From Holophagaceae bacterium (lineage in GTDB: Bacteria > Acidobacteriota > Holophagae > Holophagales > Holophagaceae), in contig JAJTBS010000002.1 in assembly GCA_021286765.1 (NCBI GenBank), positions 434,001 through 498,000 on the forward strand: DNA of 64,000 bases. Direction: 5' to 3'. How positions within the stretch are numbered: position 1 is the stretch's first letter; every line of letters begins with the position of its first letter. Below the pieces are notes generated by a model that saw nothing but the letters and a program-made list of their open reading frames with translations, was not told the origin of the DNA and ran no database searches. The position numbers and the translations under genes are program-made. Below are positions 9,593 to 19,170 of the stretch, piece after piece.

Positions 9593-12500
9593 GTGGCAAA
9601 GGATCAGCAAAAGACCGAGAAGAAGGAACAGCCCACTAGAACTCCCAATGCATGGCTCGTTGAAGCAAAGGAGGGGATGGATCCCGGCATCCATCTGTTG
9701 GATATCCAGGCTGATGGCCTTGAGGACTATGGAATCGAGGATCTGGATGGAATCCTGCTCATCGACGCCTCCAAACAGATCGTCGGGCTCGCCCGTGTGT
9801 TTCGGATGCGACGGTTCGAGGGGCGGACCCGGGTCTACTTCGAGAGTCACCAGCGCTTCGATCCGCCCATCGATCCTTCTGGGCTTGGCATGACCCTGCC
9901 CGCCATGGTCGGGGTGCTCACGCGCCTGGACTGGCCCACCTTCGAGGGCATCGTCCAGGGCATCACGGGGGCTGCCTTCGCCTCCTTGCCGCCCATCAGT
10001 GGGAACACACCCGCCGAACAGGCCTACTTCCGCGAGCTGCTCCACGACGCCGTCCGTGACGACCTCCTCGGCCCGGCAGGTGGGCCGAGGGAAGAAATCC
10101 TCGGCATGAGCGTGCGGGACCGCTATGTGGTGGGGAAGCTCGCGCCGAGGGAAACGGCGATCGATGGCGAGCAGATCGAGGAATTGGGCGGTGGTGCGGG
10201 GAAGGTGGAACCGGAGGATGGCGGCAAGGAAATCGACGCCTCCACGAACACGTCGCTCGTCCCCTCCTCCCTCGGGTTCACCTTCTGCGTAGACCAGGAG
10301 ATCCGGGACCTGATGATCGAAGCCCGATGGGGACGGTACGAACGCGCCGAAAGTTCCGAGCCCGACCCCAAGACGGGGAAATCCAGACCCGTATGGAAGC
10401 GGATTCCGAGTGGTGGAACACTCACGCTGAAGCTGGTCAATGGCCCCGTGGCCCCCATGTCTCCGGACGGGGACTGTCCGGAGATCGTCATTCAGGGCTC
10501 GATCCGTCAGGCCGGGAACGGGGATCGCTTGATCACCCTCTTCCTCGTGAACGCACAGGCGCAGCCGAAGAGCAACCCGGACCAGGCGTGGATCTTCCAA
10601 CCAGAGGTCATCGCCCGTCATCCCGAGGGGGCTCCGGTCTTCAGGCGCAGACCTGTGCTCGGGGATGGGGACCCGGACGAGGAGCGGACCGCCCTGGAAA
10701 TGATCTATCGCCGCCGCGTGGAGTTCGCCGTAGGCCACGGGGTCTCGATCCACGCTGAAGTGGCCATCGAAACTCCCGATCGCGCTTCGGGAGTTCGGAC
10801 CATCGTCATGCCCGGATACGAGGTCGGAGTCACCGAGACTCCCGGCCTTGAACCCGAAGACCGACCCGCCATGCAGAAGCTGGTGAGGGATGGGTTCCTG
10901 GACATGCGGATCCTGGCGGGTCTCGACCAGAAGGAACTGGGCGTCGTCCTCGCCATCCTCGCCAATGACTACGAGACCTGGATCGGCGAACAGCGCAACC
11001 GGATCGGCGCGAGTGTGGTCGGGTTCGATGCGGCTGCAACCGAAGCGCTGCTGCGTTGCGACAAGGTCTTGGAGCGCCTCCGCGAAGGCATCCATGTATT
11101 GGGTAGCGATGCCAGAGCATGGAAGGCCTTCAAGCTTGCCAACCTCGCGATGGCGGACCAGCGTGTCCGCAGCATCTACGCGCTTGAGCACCGAAGGGAT
11201 CCCGCGAAACAGATCGACCCCAAGGACTTCGACATCCCCAAGAATCGATCCTGGCGACCCTTCCAGCTAGCCTTCGTCTTGCTCTCCATCCCTGCCCTCG
11301 CAGACCCCACCCATCGGGACCGGACCGATCCGATCGAGGCCATTGCCGACTTGCTCTGGTTCCCGACGGGCGGTGGTAAGACCGAAGCCTACTTGGGGGT
11401 GGCCGCGTTCACGATGGTCATCCGCCGCCTCCAGGGGATCGTGGGAGGCTTGGACGGCACACGAGGCCTAGCCGTCATCATGCGTTACACCCTGCGCCTG
11501 TTGACGCTCCAACAGTTCCAGCGTGCCACGACCCTCATCTGCGCCCTGGAGATGCTGCGGAAGGACGACCCGGAACTGGGCGGTACCAGATTCACGATCG
11601 GCCTCTGGGTGGGGCAGAAGGTCACCCCCAACACGACCGAACAGAGTCACCGCGCCATACTGGCGATCCGGAACGACAAACGTCCGGAGTCCTCCACTCC
11701 AGCGCAGTTGACCACCTGTCCATGGTGTGGCGAGGAGATCGAACCGAAGCGGGACATCGAGGTCGACACCGAACTCGGCATCACCCGGATTTTCTGTGGC
11801 GACAAGCTGAGTCAATGCCCCTTCTCAAGGAATGTGGACGGCAGTCCCGGTATTCCTGTGCTTGTCGTGGACGAAGAGATCTACCACCGGCCACCGAGCA
11901 TGCTGATCGCCACGGTGGACAAGTTCGCCATGATGGCCTGGAAGGGGGACACCCGGACTCTCTTCGGGCGTGCCACCCGCGAATGCCCGCGCCACGGACT
12001 GATATGGCCAGGGGCCGAATGCAACGGGGAGCACAAGAAGAAGAAAGACCTCCCGGCCACGACGGGCGTGGACCTTCCGGGGCTGAGACCCCCCGATCTG
12101 ATCATTCAGGACGAGTTCCACCTCATCAGCGGCCCCCTGGGCACCATGGTCGGGCTCTACGAAACGGCGGTGGACGAACTCTGCGCCTGGAAGATCGGCG
12201 AGAAGGTCGTACGTCCGAAGGTCGTGGCCTCCTCTGCTACGGTCCGGAAGGGCAAGGAACAGGTCAAGAACGTGTTCCTGCGGGAGATCTCGGTCTTCCC
12301 ACCCCACGGACTGGATGTTGAGGACAACTTCTTCGCCGTCCAGCGTGGAACGGATCGGAAGCCGGGCCGCCAATACGTGGGGGTCTGTGCGCCGGGGAGT
12401 TCCAGACCCGCCGTCCTGATCCGCCTCTACGTGGCCCTGCTCACCGCAGGCAAAGCCTTGTTCGACCGTTTCGGGCCAGCGGCGGACCCCTACATGACCG

Positions 12501-13471
12501 TGGTCGGGTACTTCAATTCCCTTCGGGAGTTGGGCGGCATGAAGCGGCTCGCCGAGGACGATGTCCAGACCCGAGCCTTCCGTGTCCAACGCAGCGACGT
12601 GAGGCGACCGGGATTGGCTCAGCGGAATGTGAATCAGATCGAGGAACTCACGTCCCGCGTGTCCAGCAAGGACATCCCGAAGAAGCTCGACCAGCTCGAA
12701 GTGAAGTTCAAGACCCAGTGGGCCAAGGGCGAGACGCGAGCCATCGATGTGGTGCTCGCCACCAACATGCTTTCGGTGGGTGTCGACGTGAACCGCCTCG
12801 GCCTCATGGCCGTGAACGGTCAGCCGAAGAGCACGGCGGAGTACATCCAGGCCACGAGCCGTGTGGGACGTGCCTTCCCCGGCATCGTGTTCACGGTCCT
12901 CGTGTGGTCGAGACCTCGCGACCTCTCCCACTACGAGACCTTCGAGCACTATCACGCGACCTTCTACAAGCACGTAGAAGCCCAGTCGGTGACGCCATTC
13001 TCGCCCCGCGCCATGGACCGTGGCCTCACCGGAGCCATGGTCAGCCTGCTCCGTGGGCGGGAAACCCCCTTCACGCCGAACCTGGGTGCCCAAGAGGCCA
13101 CCACTCCCTCTCGCCCTGAGTTGCAGCAGGCGGCGAAGGTTTTCTTGGACCGCGCCTGGAAGGCTACGAATCAGAGCAGCATCAAGGATCTCGCGGACCT
13201 CATGGTCGGGGAGAGGTTGGACCAGTGGGCCAAGGAGGCCCAGCGACCCAATCGCCAGTTGGGGTACGAGCGACCCGGTTCTGGCGGAACCGTTGCTCCC
13301 CTGCTGAGCAAACCCGGCTTCGAACCCTGGGGGACATTCACTGTTCCGATGTCCATGCGTGAAGTCGAGCCGGGTGTCCGGCTCCAGATGGAGACCCGGG
13401 GCATCGCAGATGCACCACCTTGGCGGCCTCCGGTCAAGCCTGCGACCGATCAGACCGGAGGTGAGGAATGA
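9593..13471 (+). CDS. drmA: DISARM helicase-domain protein DrmA
   Basis: This 1292-aa protein is the core DISARM helicase-like subunit, which works with DrmB at DNA ends or ssDNA of the invader. The P-loop FPTGGGKTEAYLG is near residue 592 and a Walker B of IIQDEFH near residue 840. The C-terminal lobe carries LSVGVDVNRLG and QATSRVGR, around 1065-1095. Cysteine pairs (CPWCGEE, and others up to about residue 815) between the two lobes could bind zinc. GTG 9593 is the chosen start, with GGAG nine bases upstream. The 80-bp gap after the endonuclease gene is the only real gap in the operon. It overlaps drmB by ATGA. The first 550 residues have no motif I recognise. Confidence 0.88.
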   Translation: MAKDQQKTEKKEQPTRTPNAWLVEAKEGMDPGIHLLDIQADGLEDYGIEDLDGILLIDASKQIVGLARVFRMRRFEGRTRVYFESHQRFDPPIDPSGLGMTLPAMVGVLTRLDWPTFEGIVQGITGAAFASLPPISGNTPAEQAYFRELLHDAVRDDLLGPAGGPREEILGMSVRDRYVVGKLAPRETAIDGEQIEELGGGAGKVEPEDGGKEIDASTNTSLVPSSLGFTFCVDQEIRDLMIEARWGRYERAESSEPDPKTGKSRPVWKRIPSGGTLTLKLVNGPVAPMSPDGDCPEIVIQGSIRQAGNGDRLITLFLVNAQAQPKSNPDQAWIFQPEVIARHPEGAPVFRRRPVLGDGDPDEERTALEMIYRRRVEFAVGHGVSIHAEVAIETPDRASGVRTIVMPGYEVGVTETPGLEPEDRPAMQKLVRDGFLDMRILAGLDQKELGVVLAILANDYETWIGEQRNRIGASVVGFDAAATEALLRCDKVLERLREGIHVLGSDARAWKAFKLANLAMADQRVRSIYALEHRRDPAKQIDPKDFDIPKNRSWRPFQLAFVLLSIPALADPTHRDRTDPIEAIADLLWFPTGGGKTEAYLGVAAFTMVIRRLQGIVGGLDGTRGLAVIMRYTLRLLTLQQFQRATTLICALEMLRKDDPELGGTRFTIGLWVGQKVTPNTTEQSHRAILAIRNDKRPESSTPAQLTTCPWCGEEIEPKRDIEVDTELGITRIFCGDKLSQCPFSRNVDGSPGIPVLVVDEEIYHRPPSMLIATVDKFAMMAWKGDTRTLFGRATRECPRHGLIWPGAECNGEHKKKKDLPATTGVDLPGLRPPDLIIQDEFHLISGPLGTMVGLYETAVDELCAWKIGEKVVRPKVVASSATVRKGKEQVKNVFLREISVFPPHGLDVEDNFFAVQRGTDRKPGRQYVGVCAPGSSRPAVLIRLYVALLTAGKALFDRFGPAADPYMTVVGYFNSLRELGGMKRLAEDDVQTRAFRVQRSDVRRPGLAQRNVNQIEELTSRVSSKDIPKKLDQLEVKFKTQWAKGETRAIDVVLATNMLSVGVDVNRLGLMAVNGQPKSTAEYIQATSRVGRAFPGIVFTVLVWSRPRDLSHYETFEHYHATFYKHVEAQSVTPFSPRAMDRGLTGAMVSLLRGRETPFTPNLGAQEATTPSRPELQQAAKVFLDRAWKATNQSSIKDLADLMVGERLDQWAKEAQRPNRQLGYERPGSGGTVAPLLSKPGFEPWGTFTVPMSMREVEPGVRLQMETRGIADAPPWRPPVKPATDQTGGEE

Positions 13472-15318
13472 GTACGATTCCCGTCGGAGAAGTGAGACCC
13501 AGCCAGTTGCTCTGGACCTATGGGCCAGGCGCTCTGGTGGACCTGCCCAACCTGTCCGTGGTCACCATGGGGCTCCACCAGTGGGATACGGCCCGGTGCC
13601 GCCGAGTCGAAGAGGTGCGGCTCCTCGATGCCGTGAGGCGGAGGCTCGGCCCACAAGTCGAGAAGCTGCTGATGCCGCCCGTGGTCGAGGACGACTCGAT
13701 CGATCCCTTCTCGCCCGAGGCTCTGGTCGGTGTGCCGGTGAAGCCCTTCCCTCGCTGGCTGCGCTGCGTGAAGTGCCAGCTACTGGCAGAAGTCGATTCC
13801 GGACTGTTCCGCGTAGTCGAGAACAGGTTCCGCCCAGAGCGGACCCAATACCTCCACGTCAATTGCCCGAAGGGGGACGGGCGTGATCAGGACGCGGTGC
13901 CAGCCCGCTTCCTGCTGGCGTGCCGCAACGGCCACCTGGACGACTTCCCCTGGCACTGGTTCGCGCACGGGGGGCCCTCGGATTGCCGGGGCACGCTCCG
14001 ATTCCTGGAAGAGAGCGCTTCGCTCCAGACCCAGGACCTGTTCGTGCGCTGTGACGACTGCGGGTCCAGCCGGTCCTTGGCCCAAGCCTTTGGAGCCCGC
14101 GCCGCAGGCTTCCTTCCTGGATGCCGGGGACGGCATCCGCATCTCGACACCTTCGACGAGGGCTGCGACCAGTCCCCGCGAGCCGTGCTGCTTGGGGCAA
14201 CCAACAGTTGGTTCGCTGTGAACATGTCGGCCCTGGCAATACCCCCCGGATCCAATCCGCTGGAAGACCTTTTGGGAGAAAATTGGGACACGTTCAAGGA
14301 CACAGTGTCCCTCGACGAATTGAGGGACGGCCTAAAATGGCTCAAACGAAGTGGATCTCTGCCTTGCATCGAGAAATTCGAACCTGAGGACATCTGGTCC
14401 GCCATCGAGGCTAAACGGTCCGGCACCACTGTCCCCACTGGAATGAGTGAAGTCGATCTCAAGCGACCCGAGTGGATCGTACTCACGGGTCCTAACCCCA
14501 GGACGGACTACCCGCACTTCCTGGCTTCTCCGGTCCCTGTTCCTCCAGAGTTTTCCTCGAAGCTGCAAACCGTGCTGTTACTGGAGCGTCTTCGCGAGGT
14601 TAACGCGCTGATCGGCTATACCCGCGTGGAAGCCCCAGAGGAGTCGAGCAACCCAGAAGACAGGGCTCCCATGGCTGCGCTGACGAAGGGCAGCCCGACA
14701 TGGATTCCGGCCACCGAAGTGCATGGAGAGGGGATCTTCATTCGCTTCCATGAGGATGTACTGGCTGCATGGGAAGGCTGGACGGGAGTCCTCGCAAGGG
14801 ACGCCAAACTCCAAGAGGGCCACCGGGGGTGGAGGAGTTCTCGGAAACTCTCGCCTGACGAAGGCTATCCCGGCATCCGATACGCTCTCCTGCACACGTT
14901 CTCCCACCTTCTGATCCGCGAACTCGCCTTGGAATGCGGATACAACGCCGCGAGCATCCGCGAGCGGATCTATGCATCGAAGGATGGAGATCCCATGGCC
15001 GGGATCCTGATCTACACGGCGGCTGCCGATTCCGATGGAACACTGGGAGGCCTCGTCCAACTTGGCAAGCCTGAGAACCTCGGCAGGCTGATCCGGCAGG
15101 CACTCCAAAGGGCGCGGATCTGCTCCTCGGATCCACTCTGCTCGGAACACGATCCTGGCAAGGACCGCTCGATCCACGCCGCCGCCTGCCACGCCTGCGG
15201 ATTCGTGGCCGAGACTTCGTGCGAAAAGGGGAATCGCTACCTCGATCGCGCCCTGTTGTTGAAGACCTTCGAGACCACGGATGCAGCCTTCTTCGGGGCA
15301 GAGGAGGACCCAGCATGA
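13468..15318 (+). CDS. drmB: DISARM DUF1998-domain protein DrmB
   Basis: This 616-aa protein is the DrmB subunit, which pairs with DrmA. The N-terminus (VGEVRPSQLLWTYGPGALVD) is typical of the family. A first zinc-type CxxC (CVKCQ) lies near residue 97, with more cysteines in CRNGHLDDFPW and CDDCGS. The C-terminal DUF1998 region has LLHTFSHLLIREL, TLGGLVQLG and the cysteine set CSSDPLC and CHACGF. The ATG overlaps the drmA stop as ATGA, and drmC starts on the drmB stop in the same way, so the drmA-drmB-drmC block is translationally coupled. Length and motif order match intact DrmB proteins. No sign of decay is seen. Confidence 0.88.
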   Translation: MSTIPVGEVRPSQLLWTYGPGALVDLPNLSVVTMGLHQWDTARCRRVEEVRLLDAVRRRLGPQVEKLLMPPVVEDDSIDPFSPEALVGVPVKPFPRWLRCVKCQLLAEVDSGLFRVVENRFRPERTQYLHVNCPKGDGRDQDAVPARFLLACRNGHLDDFPWHWFAHGGPSDCRGTLRFLEESASLQTQDLFVRCDDCGSSRSLAQAFGARAAGFLPGCRGRHPHLDTFDEGCDQSPRAVLLGATNSWFAVNMSALAIPPGSNPLEDLLGENWDTFKDTVSLDELRDGLKWLKRSGSLPCIEKFEPEDIWSAIEAKRSGTTVPTGMSEVDLKRPEWIVLTGPNPRTDYPHFLASPVPVPPEFSSKLQTVLLLERLREVNALIGYTRVEAPEESSNPEDRAPMAALTKGSPTWIPATEVHGEGIFIRFHEDVLAAWEGWTGVLARDAKLQEGHRGWRSSRKLSPDEGYPGIRYALLHTFSHLLIRELALECGYNAASIRERIYASKDGDPMAGILIYTAAADSDGTLGGLVQLGKPENLGRLIRQALQRARICSSDPLCSEHDPGKDRSIHAAACHACGFVAETSCEKGNRYLDRALLLKTFETTDAAFFGAEEDPA

Positions 15319-16058
15319 CCCTGTGGGATGTCATCGCTGCCGCCGCCAAGGAGTTGCACCCGGATCGCATGGAGGCGGCAGCGCGAGCGGCGGAGTCCCG
15401 CAATCCGGCGGGATTCCGAACTTGGGCACAGGGGGCTGGGGCTCTGGTTCTCACCCAGGTCGGCAAGGCGTGGTTGGAGTGCCCAGGAACGACTGGGAAG
15501 GAAATCGCCTCTGCCCTCCGAGCTGCGGGCTCCACGGCTCGAGCCATTCGTGCGCAATCGCGTGTGGATCTCGTCTGGAGTGGTCCTGATACGCGCCTCG
15601 TCCCCGTTCGCAGGACGGACCAGGTTCTCCTGGAACTGATCGAAACCTCAGAGCGAACCCTCTTCCTGGTCAGCTTCGTGGCCTACAACGTGGAGAGTCT
15701 CCTGATGGCCCTCAAGAAGGCCCTTGCGCGAGGCGTAGAGGTCTCCTTCCTCCTCGAGGCCCCGGAGGCAGGGCACATCTCCATCGACTCGCCTGGACTC
15801 ATCCGAGGGGCCTTGCCAGCGGCCAAGGTCTATCAGTGGGAACCCAAGGAAGCGGTGCCGGGTGGACAGGGCGCAGTCCACGCCAAATGCCTGCTGGCAG
15901 ACGGAAAGGCAGCCTTCATCACCAGTGCCAACCTCACCAACGCCGCCATGGAGAAGAACATGGAACTCGGCGTGAAACTCACGGGTGGTGCGGTCCCGGA
16001 ACAACTGAGGGCACACTTCGAAGCCCTGATCGCAACGCGGGAGATCGTGCCGGTCTGA
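15315..16058 (+). CDS. drmC: DISARM phospholipase-D-fold protein DrmC
   Basis: This 247-aa protein closes the class 1 DISARM operon. One HxK(x4)D motif is present in VHAKCLLADGKAAF near residues 188-201, followed by TSANLT. The protein has a single catalytic motif, so it would need to dimerise to form the usual two-histidine active site. PLD-fold nucleases of this kind cut DNA without metal, but DrmC has been reported as non-essential in the studied DISARM system. ATG 15315 overlaps the drmB stop (ATGA). Longer in-frame starts upstream are shadows of drmB. Confidence 0.85.
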   Translation: MTLWDVIAAAAKELHPDRMEAAARAAESRNPAGFRTWAQGAGALVLTQVGKAWLECPGTTGKEIASALRAAGSTARAIRAQSRVDLVWSGPDTRLVPVRRTDQVLLELIETSERTLFLVSFVAYNVESLLMALKKALARGVEVSFLLEAPEAGHISIDSPGLIRGALPAAKVYQWEPKEAVPGGQGAVHAKCLLADGKAAFITSANLTNAAMEKNMELGVKLTGGAVPEQLRAHFEALIATREIVPV

Positions 16059-16204
16059 GTATCGAGTCGGCTTTCTGGACTCTCTAGGATTGTTGACGCG
16101 TAGACTTCCTCAATCGCACACAGCATTTCGTTGCCGACACCTTTCGGACATGATTGAACCGATTTCGAGATAGAGGCGCTCAGCAACTTGTAGCGGAGGA
16201 ATCC

Positions 16205-17584
16205 ATGTGCCCTTCCAACTCAACCAACGCGCAAGGCTCAAACTCTCTTTTGGCTTGGTGTTCTGCCTGCTTCAAGAAGACCGAACACGCCCGCGTCGAG
16301 GGCAATACATTCTCGCGGAATGTCTATGAATGCCAAGGATGTCACCGGAGGACCCTCCAGTGCAGGTATTGCAGCAGCATGGCTCTGGGCGGTGACAAGT
16401 GGGATGACGAATGCTGTGCAGAGCACGATGGCTCCATCGCCTCGTTTGCCAAGTTGAATATGAAGCTGAAAGAGATCTCCGAATTCGAGCAAATCTTTCA
16501 ACGGGATTCCGTCAATATGGTCCGCATTGGCAAATATGCGGCCTGTGCGGTCGGAGGGGCTGCGGTAGCCCTCCCAGTTGCAATCCTTGCTGCACCAGCC
16601 TTGGCCGCAGCCGCCGGCTCAGCAGGCCTCCTCGGTGCTGCGGGGACTGGCACCGCCATCTGTGAACTTTCAGGCGCAGCGCTTACCAGCGCCTCTCTGG
16701 CCGCTGTTGGAGGTGGGACGATGGCGGCTGGAACCGCCGTTATCACCGCTGTTGGAGCAGCTTTAGGGGCCACCCAGGGTGGGCTGATTGCAAATTCCTA
16801 CTTCGGTGACATCAAGGGGTTCGCAATCCGACGACTAAGGCATGGAACCAAACATGGCGTCATCGTCGTGAATGGATTCTTGTCCGAGAAGGGCAATGAT
16901 ACGGATGACTGGGAGCGCACTCTGAGTCAGTATCACTTGCCCGATGCTTGGTACCACCTGGATTGGGAAGCCAAGCGCCTCAGGGACCTTGGATCCATGG
17001 CAACCACTTCATTTGGGAAGTTGAAAAACAGCGTGGCGATAAATACTGCCGCAAAGCGTGCTGCCAAGACTGCGGGGAAAAAAATCGCACCTGCATCGGC
17101 ACTCACCCTGGCTGCGGACCTCGTGGACAACCCATGGCATGTGGCAATGTTCCGGGCTCAGCAAACCGGAATTCTGTTGGCTGAGGCCATCTCAAGGACA
17201 ACGGGGTGGACGTTCACTTTGGCTGGACACTCCCTTGGCGCTCGCGTGATCTATTTCGCCCTTGAAGCTCTTTCAACTCAACGCAGAAAGCCGATCAGAG
17301 ATATCTACTTGCTTGGGGGAGCCGTCGATCGTAGTGACGAGAAGGGGTGGTCAAAAGCGGAAAAGCCTGTTCGCGGCATGATCTACAACTGTTTCTCCAA
17401 GAACGATGCGGTTCTTGGAACCATTTACCGAACTGCCAATGGATTCATGAGCGATCCCATCGGATTCGACTGCATCATTCATCCCAGTCACAAGATTCTT
17501 AATTTTGACTGCACTGATCTCGTGCCGGGTCATATGCAATGGAAAGAGCATTTTGGAGACATCATCGATCAGTTGAACGCTTGA
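16205..17584 (+). CDS. DUF726-type alpha/beta-hydrolase with cysteine-rich head and glycine-rich membrane region
   Basis: This 459-aa protein has three visible parts. Residues 19-71 hold paired cysteines (C19/C22, C43/C46, C53/C56, C70/C71), probably a zinc-bound module. Residues 113-195 are rich in Gly and Ala, with no charged residues apart from one Glu, and look like membrane-inserting helices or a glycine zipper. The rest is a lipase-like hydrolase with the nucleophile elbow GHSLG (Ser343). Asp401 in KNDAVL and His443 in PGHMQW are candidates for the rest of the triad. The region around VIVVNGFLSE fits DUF726, the family of human TMCO4. ATG 16205 is chosen because GGAGGA lies seven bases upstream. 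It lies 146 bp after drmC on the same strand. A phage-triggered membrane lipase is a reasonable guess, not a known function. Confidence 0.7.
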   Translation: MCPSNSTNAQGSNSLLAWCSACFKKTEHARVEGNTFSRNVYECQGCHRRTLQCRYCSSMALGGDKWDDECCAEHDGSIASFAKLNMKLKEISEFEQIFQRDSVNMVRIGKYAACAVGGAAVALPVAILAAPALAAAAGSAGLLGAAGTGTAICELSGAALTSASLAAVGGGTMAAGTAVITAVGAALGATQGGLIANSYFGDIKGFAIRRLRHGTKHGVIVVNGFLSEKGNDTDDWERTLSQYHLPDAWYHLDWEAKRLRDLGSMATTSFGKLKNSVAINTAAKRAAKTAGKKIAPASALTLAADLVDNPWHVAMFRAQQTGILLAEAISRTTGWTFTLAGHSLGARVIYFALEALSTQRRKPIRDIYLLGGAVDRSDEKGWSKAEKPVRGMIYNCFSKNDAVLGTIYRTANGFMSDPIGFDCIIHPSHKILNFDCTDLVPGHMQWKEHFGDIIDQLNA

Positions 17585-18327
17585 ACATAGAACTCTGGCG
17601 CTCCATCTAGGAATGCGATCATTGGATTCTGAGAAGCAATGGGCATTCCTCGATTGGGCGCGTGCGCTCGACACGAATCAGTCCCGCCAGGGACGCCCCG
17701 AAATCCTACGGATTCGTAGACCAGTAATTTGTCGGCCCTGACAAACCCCGCCGTGGGGATCAGGCTGCCGTGGGGGCATGCTGAGGGCTTCTTCCGGCTT
17801 CGAGTCGGACCAACAGGCCCAGGACGATCTTCCTGGGCGCGCCCACCAGAAGGCGCAGGAGCGCCCTGAGGCGGGCCAGGATCTTCCTCAGGTTGTGGCC
17901 GGCGTCGCAGAGGAGGGCGTTGGTTGCATCTCCTCCCATCTTTTGGAGGAAGTTCGCTCTCGGTGCCCGAAGGGGATTTGGACCCCTATTTTCGTTTCGG
18001 GGGGGGGCTGCTGATACCAAGGCAATAAAATAAGCCTAATTAATACCAACCTTAGCATGCGAATCTAAAGATTGGGTTGTTTTCGTTGACCCTTCTTGAT
18101 TCCTGGCACCTTGGGTATACCGCAGGACCCAGCGGGTGATCGAATCCTTTCCAATCATTTTCGCGAAATAAAAAATGTGATCGTCTGAAACATTTCAGTC
18201 GTTCAGGCCTTCAGCAGGCACTCTCATTACTGTTCATTAAGAACTTGCTTGAAATCGACAGATTCGTAAAATGGAACCTGCATAGGATGGGGATCCGCGG
18301 CTATCGACTCCTTTCAACGGAGCCGTT
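17585..18327. other. Intergenic stretch with a transposase remnant
   Basis: This 743-bp stretch holds no intact gene. Its middle (17760-17960) is a decayed transposase end. A small TTTGTC/GACAAA hairpin is near 17728-17746. A possible weak promoter for the next gene (TTGCTT at 18245, 16 bases, TAAAAT at 18267) lies near the right end. I see nothing else. Confidence 0.5.
17760..17960 (-). pseudogene. IS5-like transposase, C-terminal remnant
   Basis: The minus-strand translation reads FLQKMGGDATNALLCDAGHN, then a leucine/arginine-rich helix (RKILARLRALLRLL). This matches the C-terminal end of IS5-group DDE transposases, where an RNxLxGxxGDxINAxLxxAGxN-type motif comes before a final helix. Nothing upstream of about 17960 on this strand continues the transposase: the DDE residues and N-terminus are gone. 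No terminal inverted repeats were found. It marks past IS activity at the border between the DISARM block and the next accessory genes. Confidence 0.6.
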
Positions 18328-19170
18328 ATGTGTGCGAGCGAAATTTCTTCCATCGAACTGTCCATGAAGGCCTTTCATCTCCTGGCAGGGTTCAAGCCCG
18401 ACCAGGCATGCCGTGTTCTACGAAAATTACTGGACTCATCGGTAACTTCGGAAAGGGCATGTGGGATCGAATATTTTCGATCCGTTGAAGGCAAACTCCC
18501 TGGCTACATGGTCTGTCGGAGTAAGAAAGAGGCGAGGCAGTTGGGCCTTTCGGACCTCGATTGGGAACTGGCTAAGCGATTCAGGAGGGCAGGAGCCGAG
18601 CTGACATCCAGCGGCATCACGATTCCGGGCTACCTAAATCTGAGCGGAATCCATGGCCCGATGTCCATCCCCATTTTCCGTGTCGAACTCCTGAATATGG
18701 CCTATTCCTCGGAGCTCATTTTGCCATCGCTTGAGGTTGTTCCAGGTGATTTCCTGAATCTCGTGGGGTCGCAGAATATCTCCCTACCAACTCTAGTGAA
18801 GGCCTGTGGTGATGTCACGGCCACGCGCGCTTCCGGGCTTCATCTTCCGGCACTCCAGACTATTGATGGTGTCCTCTCGATAGGCGGAACGAACGGCGAA
18901 TGTTTGCCGAGGCTGATTTCTGCAGGATGTGTCTCCGCCTTTCAGGCGATTCACCTGAACCTGCCGTGGCTACAGCACATTCAATTTGATCTGTATGCGG
19001 TCGAATCTCTTGGGATGAATCTTCCTGAGCTGACCAGGGTGGGAGGTGTGCTGAATGTGCGGAAAAGCAATGCTTTCAGCGCTCACCAACTGAATCGCGC
19101 AAGGATCTTTTTGAAGGGCGATCATCGCGATCTTCAGCTTCCGAATTTCAGAATCGCCAAGCAGTCTTGA
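18328..19170 (+). CDS. Protein with six ~20-residue LPxL repeats, function unknown
   Basis: The 280-aa product has an N-terminal helical part (residues 1-100) and a C-terminal repeat part. The repeat units start with LPSLEVV, LPTLVKA, LPALQTI, LPRLISA, LPWLQHI and LPELTRV, each about 19-22 residues apart and each with Gly or Val a few residues later. This spacing suggests a leucine-rich-repeat or solenoid fold used for binding. There is no signal peptide or membrane segment, so it is probably cytosolic. It is a single gene after 740 bp of non-coding DNA. The ATG at 18328 has GGAGC seven bases upstream. It lies between a defence island and a mobile-element remnant, so a recognition role in defence is possible but unproven. 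Confidence 0.6.
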   Translation: MCASEISSIELSMKAFHLLAGFKPDQACRVLRKLLDSSVTSERACGIEYFRSVEGKLPGYMVCRSKKEARQLGLSDLDWELAKRFRRAGAELTSSGITIPGYLNLSGIHGPMSIPIFRVELLNMAYSSELILPSLEVVPGDFLNLVGSQNISLPTLVKACGDVTATRASGLHLPALQTIDGVLSIGGTNGECLPRLISAGCVSAFQAIHLNLPWLQHIQFDLYAVESLGMNLPELTRVGGVLNVRKSNAFSAHQLNRARIFLKGDHRDLQLPNFRIAKQS

